From Saccharina japonica (Eukaryota > Sar > Phaeophyceae > Laminariales > Laminariaceae): 64,000 nucleotides of DNA. How positions within the stretch are numbered: the first letter of the stretch is position 1; each line of letters starts with the position of its first letter. The translations under genes were made by a program, and so were the position numbers. The DNA is taken from the NCBI GenBank assembly GCA_008828725.1, contig MEHQ01004113.1, positions 77,712 through 141,711 of the forward strand, read 5' to 3'. Shown piece after piece: positions 9,945 to 19,428 of this stretch. The notes below the pieces were generated by a model that made no database searches, was not told where the DNA came from, and worked only from the letters and a program-made list of their open reading frames with translations.

Positions 9945-10549
9945 CAGGGCGTAAAATAGGCGTTCGGCTCGTGGTGAAATCACCGCACCACGTCGTCGAA
10001 GGCGATGTGCGGCTCCCCGCAGGGCCCACCGGAAGGCCCCCAGATGGCCCCCGGAGGGGCCCCGGAGGTCCGCCGGAGGCCCCCCGGAGGGGCGCTTTTT
10101 TTCAACATATATGCGTCAATATATACTTTAAATGTGCGTTTTCGAGTTGTTTGAGGCCTGGAACGTCCTCAGGCATAGGAAAACGGCAACAGTTTCAGTC
10201 GAATTCTCAAAGGAAGTGAAGTACTCTATGCCGAAAGAGGAAACAAGACCTAAACATAGCATCTGATACGAAATCAAGACCAAAAAAAGACCAAAAAAAG
10301 TTTCGCCTGCGGCGAAAAACACGCGGAAAACAATTTCGCCTGCGGCGCAATAGGTCCAAAAACAAATTCGCCTGGGGCGAAACAGACCCCAATTTTTTAC
10401 ATTTTTTTTCGCCTACGGTGAAAAAAGGTGCGGCACAAGAAAAGCGTGGTGCGGCAAGCCCCACCATGCCTTCGCGGCGTGGTGAAAATGTGGGATTGGC
10501 GAGAAAAAGGTGCGGCAGCGCATCATTTCATCACCTATTTTACGCCCTG
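9945..10549. mobile_element. hAT-like non-autonomous element (605 bp)
   Basis: The ends are CAGGGCGTAAAATAGG and its exact reverse complement. The flanks CCACGCAG (9937-9944) and CTACGCAG (10550-10557) match at 7 of 8 positions. CAGG-type ends plus an 8-bp target duplication are the hAT signature. The interior holds a very GC-rich stretch (about 10008-10098, repeats of GGCCCCCGGAGG) and four small hairpins based on TTTCGCCTGCGGCGAAA at about 10302, 10334, 10364 and 10407. No transposase is encoded; the frames that cross the element are not supported. Confidence 0.8.
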
Positions 10550-10557
10550 CTACGCAG

Positions 10558-10990
10558 TATTGCCACAAATCTTGATAACGAGAAAAACATATATTCACTG
10601 CATGCCGCATCGGCATCATCAGTGGCCGTCCATTACTGATGAATCAGTTTGTTGCTTACAACTGATCATGTACCAATTCCGTGTGTCACATGCATTGACA
10701 ATTCCCCCTTGCTGCTGGCAACACTCGTGACGTACGACTGGCGGCCTTGTTTTCTACATGCGACCGAAACCACACCGCACCCATCGCCTACTACTACGGT
10801 TTACAACGTCAGGGAGAATCCCTACTGACTTGACCAACACGATGCTCAAGTCTTTGCTATGATCCATGCCACAAAACTTTCCATGCCGGTGCATGAATGA
10901 TGTCCGCAATGCTTTATCGGCACGTTTTATCTCCTCAGTACTCGTTGTGCACGCCGGCTATTATTCTTCCTCTGACCCTACATTTCAGCA
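10558..10990. other. No gene recognised
   Basis: Unassigned sequence between the hAT-like element and the next repeat cluster; no coding signal beyond short frames. Confidence 0.35.
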
Positions 10991-10991
10991 C

Positions 10992-11075
10992 TCATGCGGA
11001 AGGTATTCGTTAGACGTAGGCAAACTATTCGTCGGCGTTCGACGAAAACCCCCTCAAAAACGTGGGGTGAATATT
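10992..11075. repeat. CGAATATTCG palindromic repeat, C2 (diverged)
   Basis: Diverged units with TATTCGTTAGACG, TATTCGTCGG, ACGAAAACC and AAAAACGTGGGGTGAATATTC. It abuts the 5' edge of the 41-bp array that starts near 11080, the same association as at 12965 and 14855. Confidence 0.55.
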
Positions 11076-11079
11076 CCAA

Positions 11080-11585
11080 GGTCAGGTTCTGTAGGGTTTG
11101 TGGATTTAGGGTACGGGTATGGAAGTGTTACAGAACTTACAGAAGTTCCGGGTACGGGTATGAAATTGTTACAGAACTCACAGAAGTTCCGGGTATTGTG
11201 ACACAGGCGTACAGAACTCACAGAAGTTCGGTGGGGGTCGAAAATAGTTGTACCCTTACCCCGGGTATTGTGGCACGGGGCGTACAGAACATACAGAAGT
11301 TTCGGGTACGGGTATAGATGTCGTACAGAACTCACAGAAGTTCCGGGTACGGGTATGAGAGTGTTACAGAACTCACAGAAGTTCCGGGTATTGTGGCACA
11401 GGCGTACAGAACTCACAGAAGTTCCGTACGGGTATAAAAAAATTGTACCCGTACCCCGGGTATTGTGGCACGGGCGTACAGAACTTACAGAAGTTCCGGG
11501 TACGGGTATGAGTGTCGCACAGAACTCACAGAAGTTCTTTGTAGGGTAGTAATACCCGGGAAAAACCCCGGGTATGGTTATCTAC
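11080..11585 (+). repeat. 41-bp tandem array, type A, array A1
   Basis: About ten copies or part-copies of a 41-bp unit whose core is GAACTTACAGAAGTTC (a 6-bp-arm hairpin) followed by CGGGTACGGGTATGA. Some units are replaced by a CGGGTATTGTGGCACGGGC variant. The array ends in a fold-back tail near 11540-11585 (GTAGGGTA..CCCCGGGTATGG). Because 41 is not a multiple of three, several frames stay open and give 41-residue peptide repeats; these are treated as artefacts of the repeat. Confidence 0.85.
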
Positions 11586-11627
11586 GTAACCTATAGAAAC
11601 AATCTTGCAAAGTTTTCATACCAATAC

Positions 11628-11970
11628 CGTACAGGACACCTACGAGTAGTAAGAAATATAAAATCTGGTCCAGGCTGGATTTCTTATGTGAGAGAGGGTG
11701 CTTTCTACACTATTTTCAACATAACGATCCCGAATTTTTTATTCTCCTTTTGAATATGAGCCTGGCTTTCTTTTTAGCCTTTTTCTCATTAGGTGTACTG
11801 TACTGTACAGCAGTAGTACAGGACACCTTACAAAAAACAGGAAAGCTGGCCAAAGCTGCATTTCTTATTCAAGACAGGGTGCTCTCAACGCTACAATAAC
11901 ATAATAACTTCAATATAAACGAATCTCGAAGTTATGATTTCCTCTAAATATCAGAGTGGCTTTTTCACTA
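11628..11970. repeat. Diverged direct repeat pair of about 150 bp
   Basis: Two segments (about 11628-11785 and 11813-11970) share CAGGACACCT, GGATTTCTTAT or GCATTTCTTAT, AGGGTGCT, a CAACATAA or CAATATAA segment and a GGCTTT segment in the same order. Both are AT-rich and non-coding in appearance. Confidence 0.45.
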
Positions 11971-12384
11971 TTAAATAATACCCTGTTTCTAATTTCGTGC
12001 CCCCTACTGCTCTTGTGTCCTCGTGAAAGCGCCGGTGAACCGACAAAAAAAAAACCAAGAGTAGCTACGTACGTACGTACAGGTAGGTATTACGATGCGT
12101 ATAATGCGATGTGTACGTACGACGTGAACGTACGATTACGATACGTACAATACGTATAATACATATTATACGGATAATATATATAGTATGTAATATCATA
12201 CGCACCTGTTACACAGTCTAATATCAATATTATTAATAGAACGTATCATTTTCATCTTTGGGCGGCGAAATGTGCTCGGTTTATGAGTGGTTGTGAGCGG
12301 AGGGGGTGGCACAATGTAATTTCGTTATTTCGTTTTTGGTGTGACATGACGTCAGAATGCATATCATCACTCCTCAACAAATAC
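11971..12384. other. No gene recognised
   Basis: Contains a tract rich in ACGTACGTAC-type words (about 12065-12180) and otherwise unassigned sequence. Confidence 0.4.
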
Positions 12385-12532
12385 GTCAGGAGACGGCACT
12401 TTCACTCCTTGACTGACGGCAATTTGTCTTTTTTATCCTTGACTGACGCCAAACTACAAGTTTTTAGTGTCGAACACTCGGATCCAAACCCTTGACCGAT
12501 GCTCGTTTCCCCTTGACTGACCGTCTCCTGAC
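12385..12532. repeat. Short element with 12-bp perfect inverted ends
   Basis: GTCAGGAGACGG at 12385-12396 and CCGTCTCCTGAC at 12521-12532 are exact reverse complements. Inside, CCTTGACTGACGG-like words occur four times at intervals of roughly 30-40 bp. No target-site duplication is visible. It is MITE-like or a small fold-back with internal repeats. Confidence 0.55.
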
Positions 12533-12539
12533 ATCTGTA

Positions 12540-12960
12540 CCGGCACCCAGGGTATTGTGCCGAGGGTATACCCTTACCCGGGGTATTGTGCCAAAGGTCT
12601 TACAGAACTTACAGAAGTTCCGGGTACGGGTATGAATGTCTTACAGAACTTACAGAAGTTCCGGGTTAGGGTATGAAACCCTTACAGAACTCACAGAAGT
12701 TCCGGGTATTGTGGCACGGGCGTACAGAACTCACAGAAGTTCCGGGCAGGTACAAAAACGTTGTACCGGTACCCCGGATATTGTGAAACGGGGCGTACAG
12801 AACTTACAGAAGTTCCGGGTACGGGTATGAAGGTCGTACAGAACTTACAGAAGTTCCGGGTAAGGGTATCAAACCCTTACAGAACTCACAGAAGTTCTCT
12901 GTAGGGTAATACCCGGGGTAAATACCCCGGGTATGGTTCTGTAGGTACCCTACAGAACAT
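12540..12960 (+). repeat. 41-bp tandem array, type A, array A2
   Basis: Units carry CTTACAGAAGTTCCGGGTAC with the exact 41-bp spacing, broken once by a GTATTGTGGCACGGGCGTAC variant. The tail (about 12895-12960) folds back: CTGTAGGGTA near 12899 against TACCCTACAG near 12947. A short CGAATA palindrome tract and then a type B array follow directly. Confidence 0.85.
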
Positions 12961-12964
12961 AACC

Positions 12965-13000
12965 TTGGAATATTCGTTCATGAACGAATACTTCAAAGGC
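12965..13000. repeat. CGAATATTCG repeat fragment, C3
   Basis: GGAATATTCGTTCATGAACG followed by AATACTTC marks a single unit of the palindromic repeat between the type A and type B arrays. Confidence 0.5.
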
Positions 13001-13009
13001 AAGTTCGGT

Positions 13010-13510
13010 ATACCGGGGGTATATTTGTCGCGCGTACTGAACTTACCGAACTGTCGGGTACCGGTATTGAAAAAGTGCTGAACTTTCCGAAATGTCCGGT
13101 ACCGGTATTGAAAAAGTACCGAACTTACCGAAGTGTCTGGTACCGGCATTAAAAAAGTACCGAACTTACCGAAGTGTTCGGTAGGGTATTAAGTACACTA
13201 CCGAGAAGATACCGGTACCGCCGGTATTGTGGCCGAGGGTATACCGGTACCCGGGGTATATTTAGGTGAGCGTACCGGACTTACCGAAGTGTCAGGTACC
13301 GGTATTGGAAAAATACCGGTCGGGTCCCGGTATTGAAAAAATACCGAACTTACCGAAGTGTCGGGTACCGGTATTGCGAAAATACCGAACTTACCGAAGT
13401 GTCGGGTACCGGTATTGCAAAAATACCGAACTTACCCAAGTGTCAGGTACCGGTATTTACCGAGGAATACCCCCGGTACTTCGGTACGCACCCTACCGAA
13501 CATACTCTAA
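13010..13510 (+). repeat. 41-bp tandem array, type B, array B1
   Basis: Units read GAACTTACCGAAGTGTCGGG followed by TACCGGTATTGAAAAAGTACC, again 41 bp. Type B aligns base for base with type A (GAACTTACAGAAGTTCCGGG, then TACGGGTATGA), so the two are diverged subfamilies. The tail near 13450-13510 (ACCGAGGAATACCCCCGG .. CCCTACCGAAC) matches that of the array at 14290. Confidence 0.85.
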
Positions 13511-14285
13511 ATACATATGTACTCGTATATAGCAACAGCAAACGGATGGCTGCGGCAACGGCGGACAAAATGGCAATGCCGCCGCCCCCATCCCAACCAC
13601 GTAGCAAGCGGCAGCACGGTTAGCAGCAGCCCCAGCCCCACAGCAAGAACAACAACAGAACACAGCAGCAGAGGGGCAGAAGCAGCAGCTTCTACTTGGG
13701 CAATGTGCTGCTTCTGTGGGCTCTACTGCTGTATATTTGCAATATACTTGATACAGTGCACGCGTGCCACTGCCATCGAGTGCTACACTTGAAGCTCGTT
13801 TTATACCCCAACCTCCCAACTTCGAAGCTCGGTATACGGTTGAGATCATCGGCGACCTCGCGTTGTGCTGCTGCCGCTGATACTGGTACATCAGCGTTTG
13901 AATATAATTACAGCAGCGATTGATTCGAGATGTCAAGTTCGTATAGAGGATGCATGATACGAGTAAATTCTCAGGCGAGCAGTCGAAGCATCTCCTACCA
14001 CACGAATTTTGAGCAGAGCGTGCCGTAGCACCGCCTCGGCAGCACCTCGAGCCCCAACGGCGCGAGTTGGTGATAACATCAGCTATCCTTTCGCTCCGTA
14101 CTCCCTGTGGCTGTTGTGTTGTGTCTACAGCCATGCATGGTGGGTGTGATATGAGTGCATTGCGTCACTCCAGCACCAAGGACCAGATATATATCATACG
14201 TAAGCAATTAATTTAGAGAAGACTGCTGCTGCTGCCACAAATAAATGCATAATGTGTGTCCGTATTGCATACATACCCGATTCCC
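13511..14285. other. CAG/CCA-rich low-complexity stretch, no gene recognised
   Basis: Rich in CAGCAG, ACAACAACAG and CCGCCGCCCC words from about 13530 to 13720. A 213-codon minus-strand frame covers 13493-14134, but its translation is dominated by Cys, Ala and Ser from trinucleotide repeats, it overlaps the repeat array tail and no domain is seen. It is left uncalled as a gene. Confidence 0.5.
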
Positions 14286-14289
14286 CGGT

Positions 14290-14850
14290 ATCGAGGCCGC
14301 ACCAATCACCGCCGGTATTATGGTCGAGGGTATACCGGTACCGAGGGTATATTCGGGTAGGCGTACCGAACTTACAGGAGTGTCGGGTACCGGTATTGGG
14401 AAAGTACCGAACTTACCGAAGTGTCGGGTATCGGTATTGGAAAAGTACCGAACTTACCGAAGTGTCGGGTACCGGTATCGAAACAATACCGAACTTACCG
14501 AAGTGTCGGGTACCGGCATTGAAAAAGTACCGAACTTTCCGAAGTGTTTGGTAGGGTATCGATCTCGGTACAGAACAAATACCGGTACCCCGGGTGTTGC
14601 GGTCGAGGGTATACCGGTACCTGGCGTATATTTGGGCGAGCGTACGGAACTTACCGAAGTGTCCGGTACCGGTATTGGAAAAATACGGAACTTACAGAAG
14701 TGTCGGGTACCAGTATTGAAAAAATACCGAACTTACCGAAGTGTCGGGTACCAGTGTCGAGGCCTTACCGTACTTACCGAAGTGGCGGGTACCGGTATTT
14801 ACCGAGAAAATACCCCCGGTATACTTCGGTACGTACCCTACCGAACACAC
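14290..14850 (+). repeat. 41-bp tandem array, type B, array B2
   Basis: About eleven type B units in two blocks separated by a CCGGGTGTTGCGGTCGAGGG variant head near 14590. The 234-codon plus frame across it translates to a 41-residue periodic peptide (TELTEVSGTGI, PNLPKCRVPV, YRTYRSVGYRY are the three frame products), which arises because three 41-bp units equal 41 codons. The array ends in the shared tail at about 14800-14850. Confidence 0.85.
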
Positions 14851-14854
14851 CTTT

Positions 14855-15057
14855 GGAATACTTCCTCGAAAATGTGGCAGAATATTCGTCCGTGGACGAA
14901 TTATTTCTCGAAAACGTGGCCGAATATTCGTCCATCAACGAATACTTGAAAAACAAATAACATTGGCGATATTTCGTCCGTGGACGAATGGTATCTCCAA
15001 AACGTGGGCGAATATTCGTCCATGGACGAGTACGAACTACGTATTCGACGGATGGTT
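14855..15057. repeat. CGAATATTCG palindromic repeat array, C4 (left part)
   Basis: Three to four units of about 42 bp with GAATATTCGTCCGTGGACGA and CTCGAAAACGTGG. The array is interrupted at 15057 by a TIR element and resumes at 15973 with GGATGGTTTTCTCGAATAAT. Confidence 0.75.
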
Positions 15058-15972
15058 CAGTGATGTGAACCGAAAATGAAAATGGACTCGGTCGTTTTTT
15101 CGGTTTCTCACCGAAAAGTCGGTCGGTTTCGGTCGGTTTTTTTTATTTTAAACCGAAAAAAACGAAACCGAAACCGAACATTTTCGGTCGGTTTTTCGGT
15201 CGGTTTCCCGACTAAACTAGCCCATTGGTCCACATTTGGAAGGGTTCGGCGCGCATGTGTTGGCATAATGTGACGAGATGATCGTGGTGTGGTGTCAAGT
15301 GGCCCTCCTGCAGTACCCACGTCTGCTGCGCCACACACGGTACAGGCCGACATGCATATTATTAATCTGCAGCCGACAATAATAGCTACATACAGGTACA
15401 GTAACAGCAGTTGTTATGTACAATAAAAAACAGTAGGGTAGTATTATACGAGGGCACGAGGGCACTGCTGATGTGTAGTCCAGATACTGTCAATACCATG
15501 AATGATGTAATGATAGACGATAGATACCTCTTGCAGCGTACAGCTACGTAACATCATCAAGAACGCTAGGTTGCTGAAGGGGGGACTGTAAGTACCCGCT
15601 TCTGCCTCCGGCTCAAGGTCAGAGTCAGCACTGCTGCCTGAACCGGAGATGGTTATCCTTTGCAGTCTCGCAACGCACTGCTGTACCGCTGTACCATGTG
15701 CGGCTGTTGTCGCTGCTGGTGCGGGCTGTGTGCTATGTGCTGTGTGCTGTGTGTCCATGTCTATTCATAACGGGGTTTCCATGTAGATATGTAGGCGTTA
15801 TTGATTTTCGGGACAGGAAATAAAAAACCGACCGGAAAAAACCGAGTCGGTTTTTCGGTTTGGTTTTTTTCGGCAACCGAAAAACCGAGAAATAAAAGTC
15901 GGTTTTCGGTCGGGAAAAACCGAAATAAACCGACCGAAAAGAACGACTCTCGGTTGTCGTTTCACATCACTG
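15058..15972. mobile_element. TIR element (915 bp) with perfect 9-bp target duplication
   Basis: Starts CAGTGATGTGAA and ends TTCACATCACTG. Both sides are flanked by the identical 9-mer CGGATGGTT (15049-15057 and 15973-15981). Subterminal regions of about 160 bp on each side are packed with ACCGA/TCGGT words in both orientations, a pattern typical of transposase-binding subterminal repeats. The CAGTG-type terminus recalls hAT (8-bp duplication) while the 9-bp duplication is Mutator-like; one base may match by chance. No transposase is encoded. It sits inside the palindromic repeat C4. Confidence 0.85.
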
Positions 15973-16075
15973 CGGATGGTTTTCTCGAATAATCGTCAAA
16001 ACCAGTCATATTCGTGCGGGGTGTTCAAAGTTGAGTATCAACTATTCACTCAGTTGAACTCACACCTGCCTTGAT
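15973..16075. repeat. Right part of C4 and adjoining fold-back repeat
   Basis: Sequence after the target duplication continues the interrupted repeat and then enters a fold-back segment (TTCAAAGTTGAG .. TTGAACTCACACCTG) related to the CAGCTTGCAAA family. Confidence 0.5.
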
Positions 16076-16159
16076 TATAATAATGATTTGTGATACGTCC
16101 CGTCATCTTCGAGACCAAACGTTTCGATGGACAACCCCCCAAATTTATTTTTTGGGTGT

Positions 16160-16330
16160 CTTCGTTGCGTTGGTTGGTTGGTTTGTTTCCGTGTGTTAGG
16201 TAGTTAGTTAGGTAGTTAGTTAGTTAGTGAGTGAGTTTGTTTGTTTGTTAGTTACAGTAGTTAGTTAGTTTGAATGTTTTGTTTGTATGCTTTGTTTGTT
16301 TGTTTGTTTGTTTGTTTGTCTGTTTGTGTG
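16160..16330. repeat. Compound GTTT/GTTA/GGTT microsatellite
   Basis: Runs of GTTG, TTAG and TTTG tetranucleotides, including about seven GTTT units near 16286-16316. Confidence 0.85.
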
Positions 16331-16998
16331 GATAAATCACTAGGGATTATTAGGCTGGAAGAAAAATATTGCAGTTATAAAAGGATTCGGGTTGAGACCC
16401 CTCCTACTTCTAAATTGCTACTTAAGATGCATGATGGTTACAAATAAGCAATGCACACGATTAAGATCAATCATTAATAATTGATTTCGTCCACGTGCTT
16501 TGTAGTTTCATTTCGTATATTGTCCTCGCACACATCATCTTATAAAATTATCCGCATCTACCTATGGTGAAGGGCACAATACGAAGACTTGCGTAGGTTT
16601 TAGTACAAGTATTTTTATTTATTTTGGTTGGGTATCATAAACAAATACATACTGCTGTTGTGTGGTAAATTCAATATCCCTATTAATAGAACGCACGATA
16701 AACATATCCCATACAGCTTGAAAATATACCAGGTAGTATATGGTATGAGGGCGGAAATTATCAGTATCTATGACGAAGAACACTACGAAGACTAATGTAT
16801 TTTTATAAACCAGTAATATTACTCCTGAAGGTATGTGTATTTCCGATCAACAGTAGTGGCACAACGTTACCTGCAAACCTGTTGTTTTCGTTTGGTGTTT
16901 GTTCACAGATAGACACACACGCTCCCTGAATTCTACAGCCTCGGTTTGTGTTCTCCGCACGCGGGATGTACACCCTGCATGAGGAAATATACAACCTG
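16331..16998. other. No gene recognised
   Basis: AT-rich sequence with unsupported short frames only. Confidence 0.4.
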
Positions 16999-17090
16999 TA
17001 CGTAAGTACGCACGATCGAAGTATCACACTCAACATGCAAATATGGATTTCGAAAGAAACCCTCGATCTCACAGTTGTTTTTTATTTATG
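16999..17090. repeat. CAGCTTGCAAA fold-back repeat copy
   Basis: Shows CGCACGATCGAAGTATCA, then CACTCAACATGCAAATATGG and CTCGATCTCACAGTTG, matching the longer form of the family at 9314 and 52606. Confidence 0.55.
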
Positions 17091-17476
17091 CAATATGAAA
17101 CCTTTGTTTTAGGCACTTGGTACGGTTTTAGTTATTCAAATATGCCGCCGTTTCTGGTGGATGACCTGTTTATGTCTACCTGTTGTACTCGGCAACCGGT
17201 GAATCGGCTTGAACTACGCCTCAGACGGTCAAGTCGAGAACCGAGTGACTCCAGGCGCCTGCTAGATTTTCATGAACTGCCGTTCAACCGAGTTTTCCTT
17301 ATCTGGTGAGCATTTTTACATTGGCTTATCCTTATCGATCTTCTGGACAAGAGCGTGGTCACACGTACCCCCCTCCCCCGGACGCTTCCCTTCATCTAAA
17401 CACGCGACGGGTACACTATTCCCACATCTTGTCTATTTTCCATCAAATTCAGCAAATAAATGCGGTGTGAACGCGG

Positions 17477-18292
17477 GTGAACGTTGAGCAATATCCCTCG
17501 GCTTCCTCCTTTCTTGTACATGCAATGCAGGTGTACCAGGTGTGCGGTTCCCTCTGGCTGATGAATGTGCTCGGCATGGAACTCTTCGCCGGGGTCCCGC
17601 AGCTGGAGACAGACACGCCGGTTCCGCTTTTCATCCTGGGTGCTGGGCTTGTTAGCTGCCTCAGTTCGATACCGATGGCCCACACGCGCACCTGGATCCT
17701 TAACGGTGTTTGCCCGTCCGTCATGCAGCTCTGGTACGCCTGGTACGTTTCAGGGGCTTACCCGGGTTGCCTCGCACACGCCGACCCCTGGTTAGCGGCG
17801 GCGAGCTTCACCATTCTCGTACTGTCGTACGTGGAGGCCGAACAAAGTATAGCGAGGGGAAGCAGAGCAAGGGAGCTCGAGCGAAAGCCGGACGAGCGTG
17901 AGCTGAGAAATTCCGGACGCATCACCATGCGCCAGGGGGACCACACGACTGGGGATGCAATCAGCCGCTATGGCTCGCTGGCGAACTTGGTCTTCAACAG
18001 CCCGCACCTGTAAGCCACCTTCGGCGGAAGCGGTTGGATGGAGCGCCTCGGTGAGGCCTATCCAGGGGGCCCGGCGTTGCTATTCCATGCCTACTTCGCG
18101 TTGGGTACCTCGACCTCGATCACGCTACTGGCCACAACATTGTACACCCGACGTCTCATTGACGGGAAATATCTCGGCGCGATTCAATTTCTTTCTGTGG
18201 CCCCAGCTGTAACAATCGCTGCCGACATCGCTGCCATGGGCTCCACGACAACGGGCAACCCGATAGACCTCTATCAGAGGTTTATTAACTGA
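17477..18292 (+). CDS. Multi-pass membrane protein of unknown family, one in-frame TAA
   Basis: One continuous plus-strand frame, GC-rich compared with its surroundings, is split by a single TAA at 18011-18013 into 178 and about 92 codons. I do not recognise the family. Six hydrophobic segments are visible: around VCGSLWLMNVLGMELFAGV, PLFILGAGLVSCLSSIPM, VMQLWYAWYVSGAYPG and AAASFTILVLSYVEAEQS before the stop, then ALLFHAYFALGTSTSITLL and IQFLSVAPAVTIAADIAAMG after it. A charged loop (RARELERKPDERELR) lies between the fourth and fifth. The first ATG in frame is near 17521; a pyrimidine-rich stretch ending TGCAATGCAG suggests an exon start at 17530, so upstream exons are likely. A possible exon ends at the donor ATCTG/GTGAGC near 17305. 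The TAA overlaps a strong donor-like CCT/GTAAGC, so it may be a real nonsense mutation, an exon end or a very short (21-nt) intron. Stop TGA at 18290. Confidence 0.5.
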
Positions 18293-19095
18293 CACTGATG
18301 AGGCTTGGAAGGTAGTCGTAGCTGCGCCCATTCTAAGTACCAGGTGTAGGGTTTAGGGTGGGTATGTTGTTTGGATGTTGACCCTGCTTGCTCGTTTTGA
18401 GCGCAAATGCTAACACGAATTTCAGTAGGAAGTTATGCATTGTTATGCAGCGCCGATGATACGTGCGGGAGGGTAAACCGGCCCAACGTATCGTGCTCGT
18501 TCCGGGAAATAAGGATTGTTGAAGAATTGTGTATTATTCGTTCGCGCGGTTCGAGGGTCAGAGTTGAGGGAGTTTGGGGCGATTGATCGTGTCGGGCTTG
18601 CCGGTGGAAGAGCGTTTCGCAAATACTCCACTTCGCGTGGCAAAACAAATCGTTGGACGGCATTGGAGAGACACCGGCCTTGTTGTTGAAACGTCTAGCA
18701 CGTGGCTCGACTAATAGCCGTGGTGCGGTGCGCGCGGTGTGCAGTAGGCTGTATTCGGCAGAAATGGCGTTCCACAACAGTCCGAGCAGTATTGTCCTCA
18801 TATGTACCGTGAAAAGGGTCTCTGCTGACCAACGGAATGCAAGACAACTCCACAAAGTTCCGACGATGGCTGTATATTTCGCCTGGTGCAACGTTCTCTC
18901 AAGAAAGAGACAATGGTACCACAACCTATTGTGCCGGCGTGTGGTGTAGGGGTGGACGGTGGACGCTTGATTCGAACAAGCCCAAGCAGCCCCAAGAGAA
19001 ACAGCAGATGGACCGTATAATACATTTAGGTTGCTGATCAGTCGAGGTCGGACCTCGAAATGTGTGGAGCATGGTCTCCGGGGAGAGTAAGGACG
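18293..19095. other. No gene recognised
   Basis: A 163-codon minus frame (18433-18924) and a 98-codon plus frame (18653-18949) overlap each other. Neither shows a domain or clear codon pattern, so neither is called. Confidence 0.4.
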
Positions 19096-19428
19096 ATTTT
19101 TGTTTTGGTTTTGTCCATCTCATTCATTATCTTCGCCCTTCCTTTCTCTCTCCTTCCTCGTAGTCGTAACTCAGATCCGGGGTCACAAAGTAGGCTCTTC
19201 TCCCTCCTCCCCCACTAGGGTTCTTGCCTTGCATTTTTATCGCGAGAATATTTCAGCACTTTCTTCCCTCGTCAACTTTCGTCGAATTGTGCTTACCCAC
19301 GCTATAATATGCGCTCTCGACAGTTGGTGTCATTTGAGAATAAAAATCCCCATACGAGGAGACTGGAGCCCTCGACCTCCAACGCTAACAGGCTTCGTGG
19401 CTACCTGTTAGACCACCGGGGCGACCGG
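19096..19428 (-). mobile_element. tRNA-derived SINE, copy 2
   Basis: On the minus strand the head reads GGTCGCCCCGGTGGTCTAAC with a following GGTAGCC (A-box), and GAGGGCTCCAGTCTCC in the B-box position. The body matches the other SINE copies (AATGACACCAACTGTCGAGA, GATCCGGGTCTGAG region, ATGAGATGGAC end) and finishes in a TTTTGTTTTGG tract, the A-rich tail in reverse, at about 19096. Confidence 0.85.

Noticed and set aside
13493..14134. 213-codon minus frame
   Set aside because: Translation is Cys/Ala/Ser-rich from CAG/CTG repeats, overlaps a 41-bp array tail, and shows no domain or splice support.
14245..14960. 234- and 138-codon plus frames with a periodic peptide
   Set aside because: The period equals the DNA repeat in codons; open frames follow from the repeat lacking stops, not from coding selection.
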